Shown one piece after another: positions 21,967 through 32,546 of a stretch of DNA of 64,000 bases (position 1 is the first letter of the stretch; the number at the start of each line of letters is the position of its first letter). Location: contig OY856188.1 in assembly GCA_963693315.1 (NCBI GenBank), positions 148,117,096 to 148,181,095 on the forward strand. Direction: 5' to 3'. Both the position numbers and the translations under genes were made by a program. Source of the stretch: Diogma glabrata (lineage: Eukaryota > Arthropoda > Insecta > Diptera > Cylindrotomidae). The notes beneath the pieces were generated by a model. That model was not told the DNA's origin and did not search any database. It saw only the letters and a list, made by a program, of their open reading frames with translations.

Positions 21967-22123
21967 TATAATCGATATTTACTATAAATTATAAAGTTAT
22001 AAATCGACAACAAAACATTCAAAATTCATATTCTATTTTTTCATGGTTACGTTGTTTAAAATACTTTGTAAAATTATATGAAAAACCATAGCAACTATAA
22101 TTTGTTATTTTTTTACACTAGTG
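21967..22123 (+). repeat. Direct repeat DR1, copy 2
   Basis: Second copy of the block at 21627-21784, ending in the same acactagtg. The GC-rich island starts immediately after it, whereas copy 1 is followed by unrelated AT-rich DNA. The two copies could be ends of one interrupted element, or a duplication. Confidence 0.85.
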
Positions 22124-22610
22124 AGTAACCGGTCGATCCAGCCGGACCAGCTCACTGGTGAATAGGAGAGGCGTAAGCCAAAACTGTGAACCGATCGGCT
22201 TTATGGGGTACTATGGGGTAAAGCATCAATGTTAGCCACAGCTTTACATTGAGGTTGGACTCGTAGTGGTTGGAGAACTTCTGATGTATGGGAGGCTCTA
22301 GGGTCGCTATGTGGAACCATTATCAGTAGTCTTTTAGGTAGAATGGGTTACCCTGCCGTAAGGGAACCCGAGCAGGTGAGCCTGCTTAATGAGCTCCCTA
22401 CCAGATGGGATCTGGTACTGGCATACGCTAGATTGCCGGCAGCTATACCAATGCTGGCTTACTTATTTGTGAGATCGGAAAGTAAGCAATTTGGCGGAAG
22501 CCGTAGGGTTTCAAGCTGTGTGGTGCAGTTGAAAATAACCTGTGCCCCTATGCGAGTGGGCGTCTGCCGGTAAAGTTTTTAACTAGGTACAGCGATTAAT
22601 AAATACGAAC
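22124..22610. other. GC-rich structured island, probable retroelement 5' region
   Basis: About 490 bp of roughly balanced base composition inside very AT-rich DNA. It can form several short hairpins: accag-ctca-ctggt, ggc-gtaa-gcc (a GNRA-type loop) and gggttaccctgc facing gtaagggaaccc. The 76-codon frame at 22343-22573 has no recognisable domain. The composition and structure resemble the 5' untranslated region of a non-LTR retroelement, but no following ORF exists and I could not name the family. Confidence 0.45.
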
Positions 22611-22639
22611 AAGACAAGACAAGTTTACTTTTCGCATAA

Positions 22640-23240
22640 AAAAAAGTACTTTATGCTTCACAATGATATAAAGTTGTTATAATGTCTTGGATACGCGATA
22701 TATAAACACATTCATAAAAACCGGGCCGTTATGAGAGGGCATTATGAGTTCATAACGCCCGCTATTAGGACGCTTAAAAACTAAATAAAATTATGTTTAC
22801 TGTAGTTTTGTCTACAAAATGTAAATAATTCTTATTCAATTTAAGCCAGCAAAAGATTTTTACATTTGTTTAAAAATGTTTAGCAACATTTTAGTTATTA
22901 AATGTTCATAAAGTTTTTCAAAACTATCAAATTTTTTGTCATACGCTACAAAATTTAGGAAAGTTTGTTTTCATAGCAACGTACAAACAATAAATAATTA
23001 TTTTAAACGTCAAAATATTATTTTCTTGGCATACATTTGTATATTTGTATATTTTAGCATATCAATATAGACTAACAAATTAAATTCTTTCTTAGTTTTT
23101 AACTTATTAAGTGAAGCATAAAATCTTGTATGCACCACTGGCGTTGCTGGGTATTACGCCCATCAAGCGACATCCATCGCTCGGGCTAGATTACGTCGCT
23201 TTCCGGGCGCAATAACCTACATAACGCCCTAAGTACATAA
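22640..23240. other. Possible degenerate inverted-repeat element
   Basis: tttatgcttcac near 22651 faces gtgaagcataaa near 23111. CpG-containing blocks (ttcataacgcccgctatt near 22750, acataacgccctaag near 23219) lie inside and outside these. It may be a decayed foldback element. Boundaries are not clear. Confidence 0.3.
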
Positions 23241-24149
23241 ATAGCTATTTTTATCAATAAAACGAAAATTTAAAACTGGAAAAGAAAACTGAAAACTAAT
23301 TTTGTTTTTCGCTTCCTCAACTACTAGATTAAAACTTAAATTTAAATTTTTTAGTTTTAATTTAACATACGCCACAGGTCTATTAACTTTATTCAATTAA
23401 TGTTATATTGAATTTAACACTTTATACCCATGGTAAAATGAAAATAAGGTATTCTCACTAGAGTGACAGCGATGCCATTTTGATTGACGTCACTCAGAGT
23501 TTTATATAATACGTTTGTTGTTATTATCAATGAGAAAAGCTATTGTTTTTAAATTAAAAATATATTTAGTATGATTTATAAATTAATTTATTAGTTAATG
23601 AAATGAATGAAATTAATTCATTAATTAATTAATGAACTTTAGTATTTGTTTTACTATTAAAACATATACAAATTTAAATGCCGAACTACGTTAAAACCAA
23701 AAGTTTTCAACAAATGTAAAAAATCATACTCAAAACATAAGGTTTTTTAATTTCCAGAAAAATAAATCAATTTGTAGTGGATAGAATCATGTGGAAAAAG
23801 AAAATGTTCGTATATATTATAAGATAATTTGTTCCTTACATTTCACTGAAAATGATTGGACTTTAAAAGACAAACTTTTAAATACTCTAATGAGTAAAAG
23901 ATCGTTGAATTGATCGTTGAAAGTGGAACCTTATCTTAGAACATACAAGGAAGTAGTTACTTCCAATATTTGCACATATAAAGGAACGGTTTAAAATCGG
24001 TTTAAAAACATAAGTCTGCTTATGAATCGATCAATGCGAAAAGAAAGTACTGGCAATTCTCAAATTATTTGATAATGCAAACTCAGTCATTCTCTCACCA
24101 TTATCATTGTTGGTGTTGATTTCATAACCTCCTCTAGTGCTATGTAGAA
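23241..24149. other. Non-coding intronic stretch
   Basis: AT-rich with no recognised gene. A tract of attaattaatta-like sequence lies at about 23585-23630. Confidence 0.35.
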
Positions 24150-24480
24150 AATATTGACGGTCTTAGCTTCAGTAGGTGCATGCAAGGCAATAAGAGAAAT
24201 ATTGTTTTATGTACCGCGTACCCCTAAGTAGCAAATCCTCTCATTGACCAGGATGAATTTCAACACGGCTTCTTGTATGCGTGCACCAACAATGAAACCA
24301 GTACTAAATTCATTTCGAGAAGAATAACCACTACTGCATAAAGAGTGACTATTCGAGTTTTGTTTTCCGATTATTGGCTGTCTAATTTCTTGCAGAGAAA
24401 TGATATCCATCCTATGCCTCTCAGTCTCTGTTTCTAGGCTTATTAAAGCATCACGAGCGATCAGGCTGCACACGTTTCAC
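24150..24480 (-). pseudogene. RTE-like endonuclease fragment
   Basis: The minus strand encodes an endonuclease-like piece: SLETETERHRMDIISLQEIRQ, then STGFIVGARIQEAVLKF and NERICYLGVRG. This matches the exonuclease-endonuclease-phosphatase domain of RTE-type LINEs, which cut target DNA: helix, -Y/HRMDI--LQE-R, then TGF-V and INERIC---(I/V)-G. The remainder of the domain and the reverse transcriptase are not attached. Its order relative to the other fragments means it comes from a separate copy. Confidence 0.75.
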
Positions 24481-25435
24481 GTTCCGATTCGGTAGTTTGG
24501 TTCTTTCTCACGTCCAGGTAAAACTTTTGTTGTTTTGTTAGTGTCTGGTATTCTTTTTTTGGTTATCAAATTTAACAAAGTTTTTTTTTCGGAGTGATGG
24601 TATTAACCTCAGTCCCAATCCAAATTTTCGTTAATGGTTCTGTTATGATTATAAGAAGTTTTAAGGCGCCAATTCGCGGTGATGTAGCGTAATAAACTAA
24701 GCAGTTTTTCTCTGCTTGTCTCCGATACACCAACCTAATTCTGTCTGCATTACCCCTGCAGCATGGCGTGGGCGTCGAATTTCCTACCCTGCAAAATGTT
24801 CTTTAGAGTTAGAAAACTTAATAAACAAATTGTTAATGAAAAAAATAAGGAAAACCATAACGTAAAAATTATGTTTTCTCTAATTTTCAAATTAAAACAT
24901 TTTTTGTTTCTTTATATTTACGCCGGATGACGTCACACAAAATTTTCGTTTGGCTGTCAAGAATACCTTATATTCGTTATACCATGCTTTATACCTTAGA
25001 TAAACCTCATGTTGTTGTCAGGAAAATGTTTACCAGTAGTCGTCCCTGTGATTGGAGTGAAGTTGTTTGCAAGAATTTTTTCATTGTTTGTTTCATTGTT
25101 TGTTTTCATTGTTTAAACTCCTAACTTTGAGATGAGTATGACAACCAATTTTGTTTTATTTAAGGATTCTTTGCACTTCTTAAACATTTTATTTACAAGT
25201 TGAAATTTTTTTAAATGTTCATTTCGTTCTTACTACTATGAGTAAAATTCTTATTTTTTATTTCACTTCTTTGGAGACGATTATATTATTATTTTTCTTA
25301 TTAGATATATGGAAGAAGAAAATTAAGGCTCTTACATTACAGATTTTATTTAGGTACAATCCTATTTTATCCCCGTTAATAAACAGTTGATTTTTTTTTA
25401 AATAAATAGAAAAATTAGGTCCTCTGCATCCTTAT
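24481..25435. other. Non-coding intronic stretch
   Basis: No recognised gene. The start (near 24481-24560) continues RTE-like sequence weakly. The 65-codon frame at 24927 has no identifiable domain. Confidence 0.35.
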
Positions 25436-25660
25436 TATAAAAAAAAAAAAATTTGCGGAAATGAAAGGATCAAAAGTTATAAAGGATCAAACCTTCAATT
25501 TTGTCCCCCCTTTGATTGTTTTTTATTTAAATAAATATTAAACAAATTAATTAAAACGTAGTATTTCATAATATTTCATAATTATAAAAAAAATGTGCGG
25601 AAATGAAGGGGTCAAAAGTTATAAAGGATCGAACTTTCAATTTTACCTTGGTGAACAGAG
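25436..25660. repeat. Short direct repeat pair
   Basis: gcggaaatgaaaggatcaaa followed by agttataaaggatc at about 25455-25490 recurs as gcggaaatgaaggggtcaaa plus the same continuation at about 25597-25632. Each is preceded by an A-run and followed by a block like cttcaattttg. Confidence 0.7.
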
Positions 25661-25689
25661 TTATATAATTATTCGTTTTTATTTTGATT

Positions 25690-26760
25690 TTATTTGACTC
25701 ACTTCTGTGACCTTGCAGACCTTCGATCAAAAATAGCCACCGCCCCCCTTGAATGTATTTCTGGCCTTGTTAATGCGCTGAATAATACCTTCTTCAGTTC
25801 CACCTGTTTGTGCTACATAAAGTACAACCAAAGTATACAAATTTATCGAGTTCCGTATTATTGATGGCAATTGGTGTACTCACTTTAGTGTCGAATCTCA
25901 TAGTCTTTGTTTTTCTGATGTTGATTTTGAGACCAACTTCATGTGCAAGGGTTGATACTTTGTAGTTCTTCTATTTTCTGCTGTATATCGGCGTGTCTAT
26001 ATGTGAGCAGGCAGATATCGTCTGCATAGATAGGAGTTTGTGGAGTTTAGATAAAAAATTCAATTTGACTTTAATGTTTTTTTTATTTACAGTTAAAAGG
26101 TTAAAGATTAAAATAAAAAAATCGGTATTTAACACATAAAAATATAATATAAATATGTGTCTGCCTAGGAATTCGAACAAGGCACTAAAGAGGAATGTTC
26201 GAATTCATCCGAAACACGAAAAATGAGAAATAGTTTTTTTCTGAGAAACTTCCAACCATGCCTTTGAATTGAAAAAAATCCAATTACTTCTTCACTTACT
26301 TGAGTTTAATTGATCTAAAAAATCCCCAATATCCTGATATAAATATATGGTTATAAATTATAATTCAAATTGAATTCAAGATTAAATAATATGTACGTAC
26401 ATACACAAAATAACTACTGTTATTATGAAATATGTAATAAGGAATCTGATAGACAAATAGGGAAGTGGTCAAAACCCCAGGAACCACAACCCCCTCCCCT
26501 CCCCCTGCATGCGCCACTGTTAGCTGTATCTGCCTTGAATACTTTTGCTGTTGTCGGTACCAACTGATTTATTGTTTTTCAATTTCTGTATGGCAATTCT
26601 AACTTCCCACTCCCTATGTAGATAGGTGTTGATAGTTTCGTTATAGTTGATACCTGTAGACTAAGTTTCTTCATGTTATTGGTAGCTGTCTTCAAAGTAT
26701 TTTTTCCATCTATTAAACTGTTGTTCATGTGTTGTGAGGGTTTGACCAGATTTATCCTTT
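25690..26760 (-). pseudogene. RTE-like reverse transcriptase remnant
   Basis: On the minus strand, around 26760-26570 there is linker-like sequence (EQQFNRWKKYFED, then EWEVRIAIQKLKNNKS), and near 26027-25965 the polymerase core YADDICLLTYRHADIQQKIEELQ (shown here in the order seen). Downstream, stop-ridden sequence still recalls the lysine-rich region after the core. The block between them (26570-26030) is largely replaced by other DNA. These are typical of RTE/BovB-type LINEs. It is probably the 3' half of the element whose endonuclease half is at 30660-31565, with later insertions in between. Confidence 0.75.
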
Positions 26761-27055
26761 ATTGAAGGTGACCAATCGTACTCCTTTTGGAAAAAACAGT
26801 CCTTCTTTTGAAGGTTCTGTTCTTCCTTGAAAAGTGTCCTCCTACCTGCTCTCCTTTCGATATTTTAAAACAAACTAATCTCTCGAGCCATCTTTGACGA
26901 CCCGCCAAAAAATGATTAAAATGGGTTGGGAAGTTTTGATGTAGCCAATGTATAGCTCGCATCTTGCTCCATCCGACTACCATTTATCCTTGATTTTGGA
27001 AAACTCCGTTAATGGAAAAAAGTCAGGCAAATGCGAGTATAATTCGCTCGCTGAG
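26761..27055. other. Non-coding intronic stretch
   Basis: No recognised gene. A 74-codon minus-strand frame at 26759-26983 has no recognisable domain. Confidence 0.3.
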
Positions 27056-27059
27056 GGTT

Positions 27060-27530
27060 CCATGTATATAATATTTGAGAAAAAAGCAGTTTTTGTTGGT
27101 ATAGTTTCACGTTTATTTGAAATTATAACTAGTAAAAAAAATTTTAGTATCGATTTAGCAAAATCTCTACACCCATGAATTTTTTAAATATTTTCTTTTG
27201 TAATGTTCGTAGATAAAAGGAGGGGACAAAAAAAATTTAACATTTTTGAAAACAAGACGAAAACTGTGCTTTCAAAAATTACAAAAAAAAACTCTTTTGC
27301 ACTACAAAAAAAATCACCTTTCATATGACACACATGCCATGATCAAAAATAATTTTTTTTTCAAAATTTCTACTTTACCCCCTTTAGAGGGGGTAATGAA
27401 CATTTGAAATTATAACAACAAAAAAACGTTTTATTTTCGATTTAGCAGAATCTCTACAACAATGAATTTTTTTAAATTTTTTCTTTTGTTAGGTTCGAAG
27501 TTAAGGGGGGGGGGGGGGTTAACGATTCCT
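27060..27530. repeat. Direct repeat pair with poly-G run
   Basis: A block of about 110 bp (ttgaaattataac, then tatcgatttagcaaaatctc, then atgaattttttaaa) at 27115-27215 recurs diverged at 27403-27500 (ttcgatttagcagaatctct). The second copy ends in an uninterrupted run of about 14 G at 27505-27518, unusual in this AT-rich region. Confidence 0.7.
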
Positions 27531-27699
27531 AAACTCGATTCCTTAAAAAAACTTGTTTTACAATACTATCTCCTTATCTATGTCCATAAAATATAGATAA
27601 AAACAACTATTTCCAATTTTTTTGTTATCATCAGGTGTGGGACAACACATTTAATAATTATAGAAAATTTCAAGTTGATAGCACTTATAGTTTGTGAGT

Positions 27700-27785
27700 A
27701 AATTGATTATGTAGAAATTCGGACGGACATCGAAGTCACCAATAGGGTACCGTTTTTACTTTTTCAAAGTACGGAACCCTAAAAA
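27700..27785 (+). repeat. Dispersed insect repeat motif (putative)
   Basis: The block gaaattcggacggacatcg, then aatagggtaccgtttttac, then gtacggaaccctaaaaa has the layout (GGACGGACA, ATAGGGT-CCGTTTTT, TACGGAACCCTAAAAA) of a motif I recall as very abundant in lepidopteran and other insect genomes at transposon ends. This is recognition from memory. Confidence 0.5.
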
Positions 27786-28126
27786 GCATGGCGACTAAAG
27801 GGTTATCGAAATTCACTTGGCCAAGGTTTTTATCGATAAACCAGAGAAGTACTACTCCGATGGAATCTTACACCATAAAATGTCACATTTTTGTAATGTG
27901 AGCATTGGCGACTCCAACTAATTCGAGTTAAAATTTAGTTCCTTCGCCAAGTTATGGGCTGTATATCAAAAGTTTTTTTATTAACAACACCACAATTAAA
28001 AACATTCATTTAACCCAATAAATAATATTCAACAAAAATAATGTAAAACTAAAATTTATTTTTTATGGTTGTTATGTTACTGAGTTACTCCAACCTCAAC
28101 TAAAACATAACTAACTTTCTTTAGAG
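27786..28126. other. Non-coding intronic stretch
   Basis: AT-rich, no recognised feature, ending at the TAA target site of the first foldback element. Confidence 0.35.
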
Positions 28127-28129
28127 TAA

Positions 28130-29041
28130 CAGGCTGATTCTGAGTTAAGAGGTCTTAACTATGATTATTTTTGTTATGACAATTTTTTTAAGAGGAATAT
28201 CTTAATTGCGATTCTGTGAACGTTGTCATAAAAAACCTCATAATAACTCTACAAATATATTTTGGAGATCTTTCAAACGGCTATTTTTATAAACAAAAGT
28301 ATTATAAAATGTCATATTTTCTTTTTAAATAATTTAAATACAAATTAAAATACCATATAAATTATTTTTAAGAATTATGGTATATTATATAATAATTTTT
28401 TATAAAAATCAAGTTTGTGTTTATTAAAATTTTTTAAGATATCAATAATTTTTGTTTGTGAAAATACCAAACGCCATTTTCAATAATCAAAAATGTATTT
28501 TATTTTATAATAATTTATATACAATTAATATAAAATTATACCATATATTAATTATTTTGCAATAAATTTGAAGGAAAAGAATTATTGTTTTTCCTTAGTT
28601 TATATAAAATTTGCAAAATTTTCATAAAACAACATGAGACGTAAAAGTTTGATATTGCAAATATGAAATTTTCAATCGCCATTTTATTTAAAATCAATAT
28701 ATATCCATATATATTTTGTTTTATATTTTTGATTCAAACTAAAATAAAATATAGATAATTATTATAAATTTTATAATAATTACATAAATAATTCATAATT
28801 AATATTTTATCCTTTATTAATATAATTTTTCATACAAGAATTCCAATAAAAAATATGAAACTTTAAGTTATGATGCTTAAGATGACCATGTTTGATGGTC
28901 TTACGTTAAGAGGTTTTTTTTTGACATCTCACAGTTGTGACTACATACAGAATCGCATTTAAGAGGTTTTAGTCTTAGCTAAGAGAAAAGTCTTTGCTAT
29001 GACTATTTTTACATCTGTGAGGGTATGTCAGAATCAGCCTG
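28130..29041 (+). mobile_element. Foldback element F1 (912 bp), TAA target duplication
   Basis: It is bounded by caggctgattctga and its inverse tcagaatcagcctg, with TAA at 28127-28129 and 29042-29044. Internal sequence is extremely AT-rich with no ORF. A 3-bp TAA/TTA duplication fits PIF/Harbinger-type non-autonomous elements; this class assignment is inference from the target site. Confidence 0.85.
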
Positions 29042-29139
29042 TAAAACTACATCTTTTCGTTTATAAAGATCGTTTCTTAATCGGTTCGAAAGATCGTTTC
29101 TCTTATTTCCTTTTTTTTATCATTGACTACACTACTTAA

Positions 29140-30659
29140 CAGGCTGATTCTGACATACCCTCACAGATGTGAAAATAGTCTTAGCAAAGATTTTTCTCTT
29201 AGCTAAGACTAAAACCTCTTAAATGCGATTCTGTATGTTGTCACAACTGTGAGATGTCAAAAAATAACATCTTAACTTAAGACCATCAAACATGGTCATC
29301 TTAAGCATCACAATTTTACTTTTCATATTTTTTTATTGGAATTATTGCATGAAAAATTATATTAATAAAGGTGCGCATGGAGGGATCAGTTTTTATTAAT
29401 TTGTTAATTTTTTTCTATTTTTTTGATCCACGGGTGTGACAACCCCGCGTACTCCAGTCCCTGCTATTGGCATATGAGTTAACGTGAGATATCACATACC
29501 ACTGGCAATAGCAGTGAGATATCACTAGCCAAGGTGATATCTTAGGGGTGCTGGCGAATGAACTGTATTCAGTCAACGATAGCACTCTCAATCTTAGCTA
29601 ATGAATATTCCTTGATGCTGGAACGCTGTAGCTTGCTCGATGAAACGAGCCTTCATATAACTACATATCTGAGCTTTAATCATTGAAAAATATACTGCGT
29701 CCCATAATCAGGGATTATGCCATTGGCTGGACTATTGGCAAACCAATTTTAGTTTTGTTCCTGCAAATTTGTAAAACAAATTTGCTTTTTATCTCTTATT
29801 TTATTTTTATTTTCCCTATCCTATCACGAAATATTGGCCTATGTCATATTTTATATGTGATAGGATTTATGGTTTAGTTATCCATTACTTAACAAAAAAA
29901 TATAAAAAAAAACAGATTTGCGTCCATTAACATCCTTAGAACGCATGTTGTTGTGGGACCTTGGTCTTAAAAGGTTTTTATGTGTTGTTGTGACACATAT
30001 TGTAATGCCTACTACACATCACATTTTATTAAAAAAAAAAAAAAAAATAAAATAATAATTATGAATTATTTATGTAATTCTTATAAAATTTACAATAATT
30101 ATCTATATTTTGTTTTAGTTTGTATCAAAATTATAAAACAAAATATATCTTGATAATGATTTTAAATAAAATGGCGATTGAAGATTTCATATTTTAAATA
30201 TCAAAATTTCATGTTGTTTTATTTGTCCAAAATAAATAATAATAACCAGTATATGGTTTTTATATACAATTAATAAATTGTATATAAATTATTATAAAAT
30301 AAAATACATTTTGAGATTGATAAACATTAAAATGGCGGTTGAATATTTTCACAAACAAAAATTATTAATATCTTCAAAAATTTTCCAAAATTAACTTGAT
30401 TTTTACAAAAAACTACTATATACTATTGGCATAATTCTCAATAATAATTTTAATTTGTATTTAAAAAGAAGATATGACATTTTATAATAATTTTATTTAT
30501 ATAAAAATAGCTGTTTGAAAGATCTCCAAAATATTTGTAGAATTATTATGAGGTTTTTTATGATAACGTTCACAGAATCGCAATTAAGATATTCCTCTTA
30601 AAAAAATTGTCATAACAAAAGTAATCATAACTAAGACCTCTTAACTCAGAATCAGCCTG
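29140..30659 (-). mobile_element. Foldback element F2, inverse copy, split by an insertion
   Basis: A second copy of the F1 family in the opposite orientation: its left end corresponds to the right end of F1 (tgacataccctcacagatgt), and its right end to the left end of F1. The copy is interrupted at 29370 by the 676-bp poly-A element and resumes at about 30048 (ataaaataataattatgaat). TAA stands on the left; the right flank (ata) does not match, so the target duplication is decayed. F1 and F2 are 98 bp apart. Confidence 0.85.
29371..30047 (+). mobile_element. Poly-A non-autonomous element (head plus tail of a LINE)
   Basis: An insertion of about 676 bp in F2, from tgcgcatggagggatcag to a run of about 17 A. 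The first 233 bp match the head pieces at 12735-12894/17362-17450. The rest, from gaatattccttgatgctgg at 29604, matches the 3' tail of the minus-strand LINE at 33812-34256 almost base for base, poly-A included. It therefore looks like an internally deleted, non-autonomous derivative mobilised by the same LINE. The 64-codon frame at 29683 lies in the tail and is also open in the LINE copy; coding is doubtful. Confidence 0.75.
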
Positions 30660-31565
30660 ATAGAAGCATATTTTTATTAGCTCCTGCTGTTTTAGCGGCC
30701 TTGAGAATGTTTTCTGTGTATCTTATGCGATCATTCCTTGCCATTTTTTTTACTTGTTTAGCTGTATTCTCATATTTGTTTCAAATTTCGTTGTGCTTTG
30801 GTGACAGAGTTGCATTTTAAATTGACGACTTATCTTGGTATCCGAGCACATCTGTGATGTCTTGTAAGCAGAATAGAAACTTCTTATTAACCAGTACATA
30901 ATCGATTTGGTTTTTGGTTTTCTCATCTGGTGAAGTCCAAGTGTATTTATGTATGTTCTTGTGTGGGAATTTTCTGCCTTCTATGAATAGCTAGTTTGTT
31001 ACACAAAGTCTATGAGTCTATCTCCATTACAATCTATATGAGTTTATTTCCACCGGAATGCAATCAGTTATGGGCAAACTTACCCTCAGTTATGGGTCCA
31101 TTCCATTCTGGTGTTATCGGTTCCAATTTCGGCATTGAAGTAGCCTTGAACAATTTTAATGTCGATGTGCGCTAGATATTGTTGGTTGTAGTTGTTTCTA
31201 GAATTCCTCTTTTGTTGTGTCATCTACTTCTTCAGTAAGCACTGTATGATGGTTGTATTTCTGATTTTCGATTGAAATCGAGCTATGGTTATTATGCTAT
31301 TTATTGGTTTCCATTCAAGTAGTGCTTTCTTAGCTGTTATTAATATTTCCACGCCTTATTCATGTGTGTTGGGCTTCCGAGAACATTAGATAATTGCCCG
31401 TACTTGTTGTTAAGTCTCCACTATTTCTCCATCTTACTTCACTGAGTCCTAATATCCCGATCTTATATTTTTCCATTACCTTCTCAGCTTGTGCTAGTCC
31501 TGATGGTCCCGTTAGAGGTCTGATATTCCAGTTTCCTATTCGTGTTCGGTTACGATAGCCAATGG
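30660..31565 (-). pseudogene. RTE-like endonuclease half
   Basis: Read on the minus strand from 31565: GNWNIRPLTGPSGLAQAEKV, then MEKYKIGILGLSEVRWRNSG is the start of the endonuclease domain (the WN-R and SEVRW motifs). About 500 bp on, GRKFPHKNIHKYTWTSPDEK and KNQIDYVLVNKKF match the KNIHK-TW-SPD and QIDY/H motifs. Then follows the basic linker with KKMARNDRIRYTENIL. Several stops and frame changes are present. It ends at F2 (30659). The matching reverse transcriptase half is probably at 25690-26760, separated by F1 and F2. Confidence 0.8.
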
Positions 31566-32339
31566 TTGATATTTGTTGTTTTTCAGATTGATTATTTTTT
31601 CTAGTGTACGTGTTAAAAATCAGTTGGCTGATTTCGGATTAATGGGTGATTTGTCCATTCAATCCTAGCCCGTATGATGCGGACTCTTTATTCTCTTTTA
31701 TGAATTTCCATCATCTGATTTTTCGATAGTATTGTCGCATTTTTCAACCTTACTTCGAATTGTGAGAGTCCTATTCGATAAACCTATTTCCCAAATCTCC
31801 TGGTTTGGATCACTGATTAGTAAGCAAAAACACCAGATTTTATTAAATATTCAAAACCGCTTTTGTATCACAACAACAGGAAAACATTTCTGCAAACAAA
31901 TAATAAGAATATTAAGAATTTAATAAGAATATTCAACAGCTCCAAAATATCCAACGGTTGGTTGTAGAAATTTTCAGTATAAACATAGCGTACAAAATAA
32001 TACACAAACTATTGCTATTAAATAACACTTAAAATTTTATTTAAAAAAACTAATTTTATATACTTCTATTTACACGGTTTTTTATTCGCAATACAGCGTT
32101 TCGTTTACAATTAATTAATTCTGATCATTTAAAGAAAATAAGAAATAATGTTTATTTGTCAAAATGGTAAAAAAATGGTGAAAAACAATGGTAAAAAAAA
32201 CAAAATGGTAAAAAAGCGATTATTTTTGGTTCTAAAAAAACAACAAGTGTATGCGTTTCATAATCATTATTGTTTTTTTTATAATTATTCATGATGACGT
32301 TAATTATGAATTTGATTTCGTAATTTTGTACAGGTTTCC
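31566..32339. other. Non-coding intronic stretch
   Basis: No recognised gene. A 63-codon frame at 31732 (SKQKHQILLNIQNRF) has no identifiable domain. Repeats of aaaatggtaaaaa occur at 32160-32215. Confidence 0.35.
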
Positions 32340-32546
32340 TTAGCTTTGTTGAATTGAGTAGAATTTTATGTTATATTTCGTTATGATTTTGTTATAACCG
32401 TAGCAATACCCTCTACTTAAGCCTGTGGCTGTTTGTCCCTCACTGTTTGTCCCCAAATCTTCTCTGTATAAGTCCAATCTTTCCAAATGTACAACTTTGG
32501 TCTTACCTCGATAGCCTTTTCTAATTCTATAAACCACGTCATTCAA
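32340..32546 (-). pseudogene. Ty3/gypsy pol C-terminal remnant
   Basis: A minus-strand frame beginning NDVVYRIRKGYRGKTKVVHL and then ERLDLYR. This is the small C-terminal domain after the gypsy integrase, where the usual form is VVYRIQKGPR-KMKVVH-DRL-PY. Only this tail is left; no integrase core is found to the right on the minus strand. It does not belong to gypsy A, B or C as far as I can see. Confidence 0.7.

Noticed and set aside
22150..22200. Hammerhead ribozyme (ctggtgaa with ccaaaac)
   Set aside because: The core deviates from CUGAUGA and GAAAC at essential positions and stem III/I closing was not found. Kept only as a structured island.
22124..22610. Ribosomal or tRNA gene fragment
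   Set aside because: No recognisable rRNA core sequence and no A-box/B-box pair with an acceptor stem.
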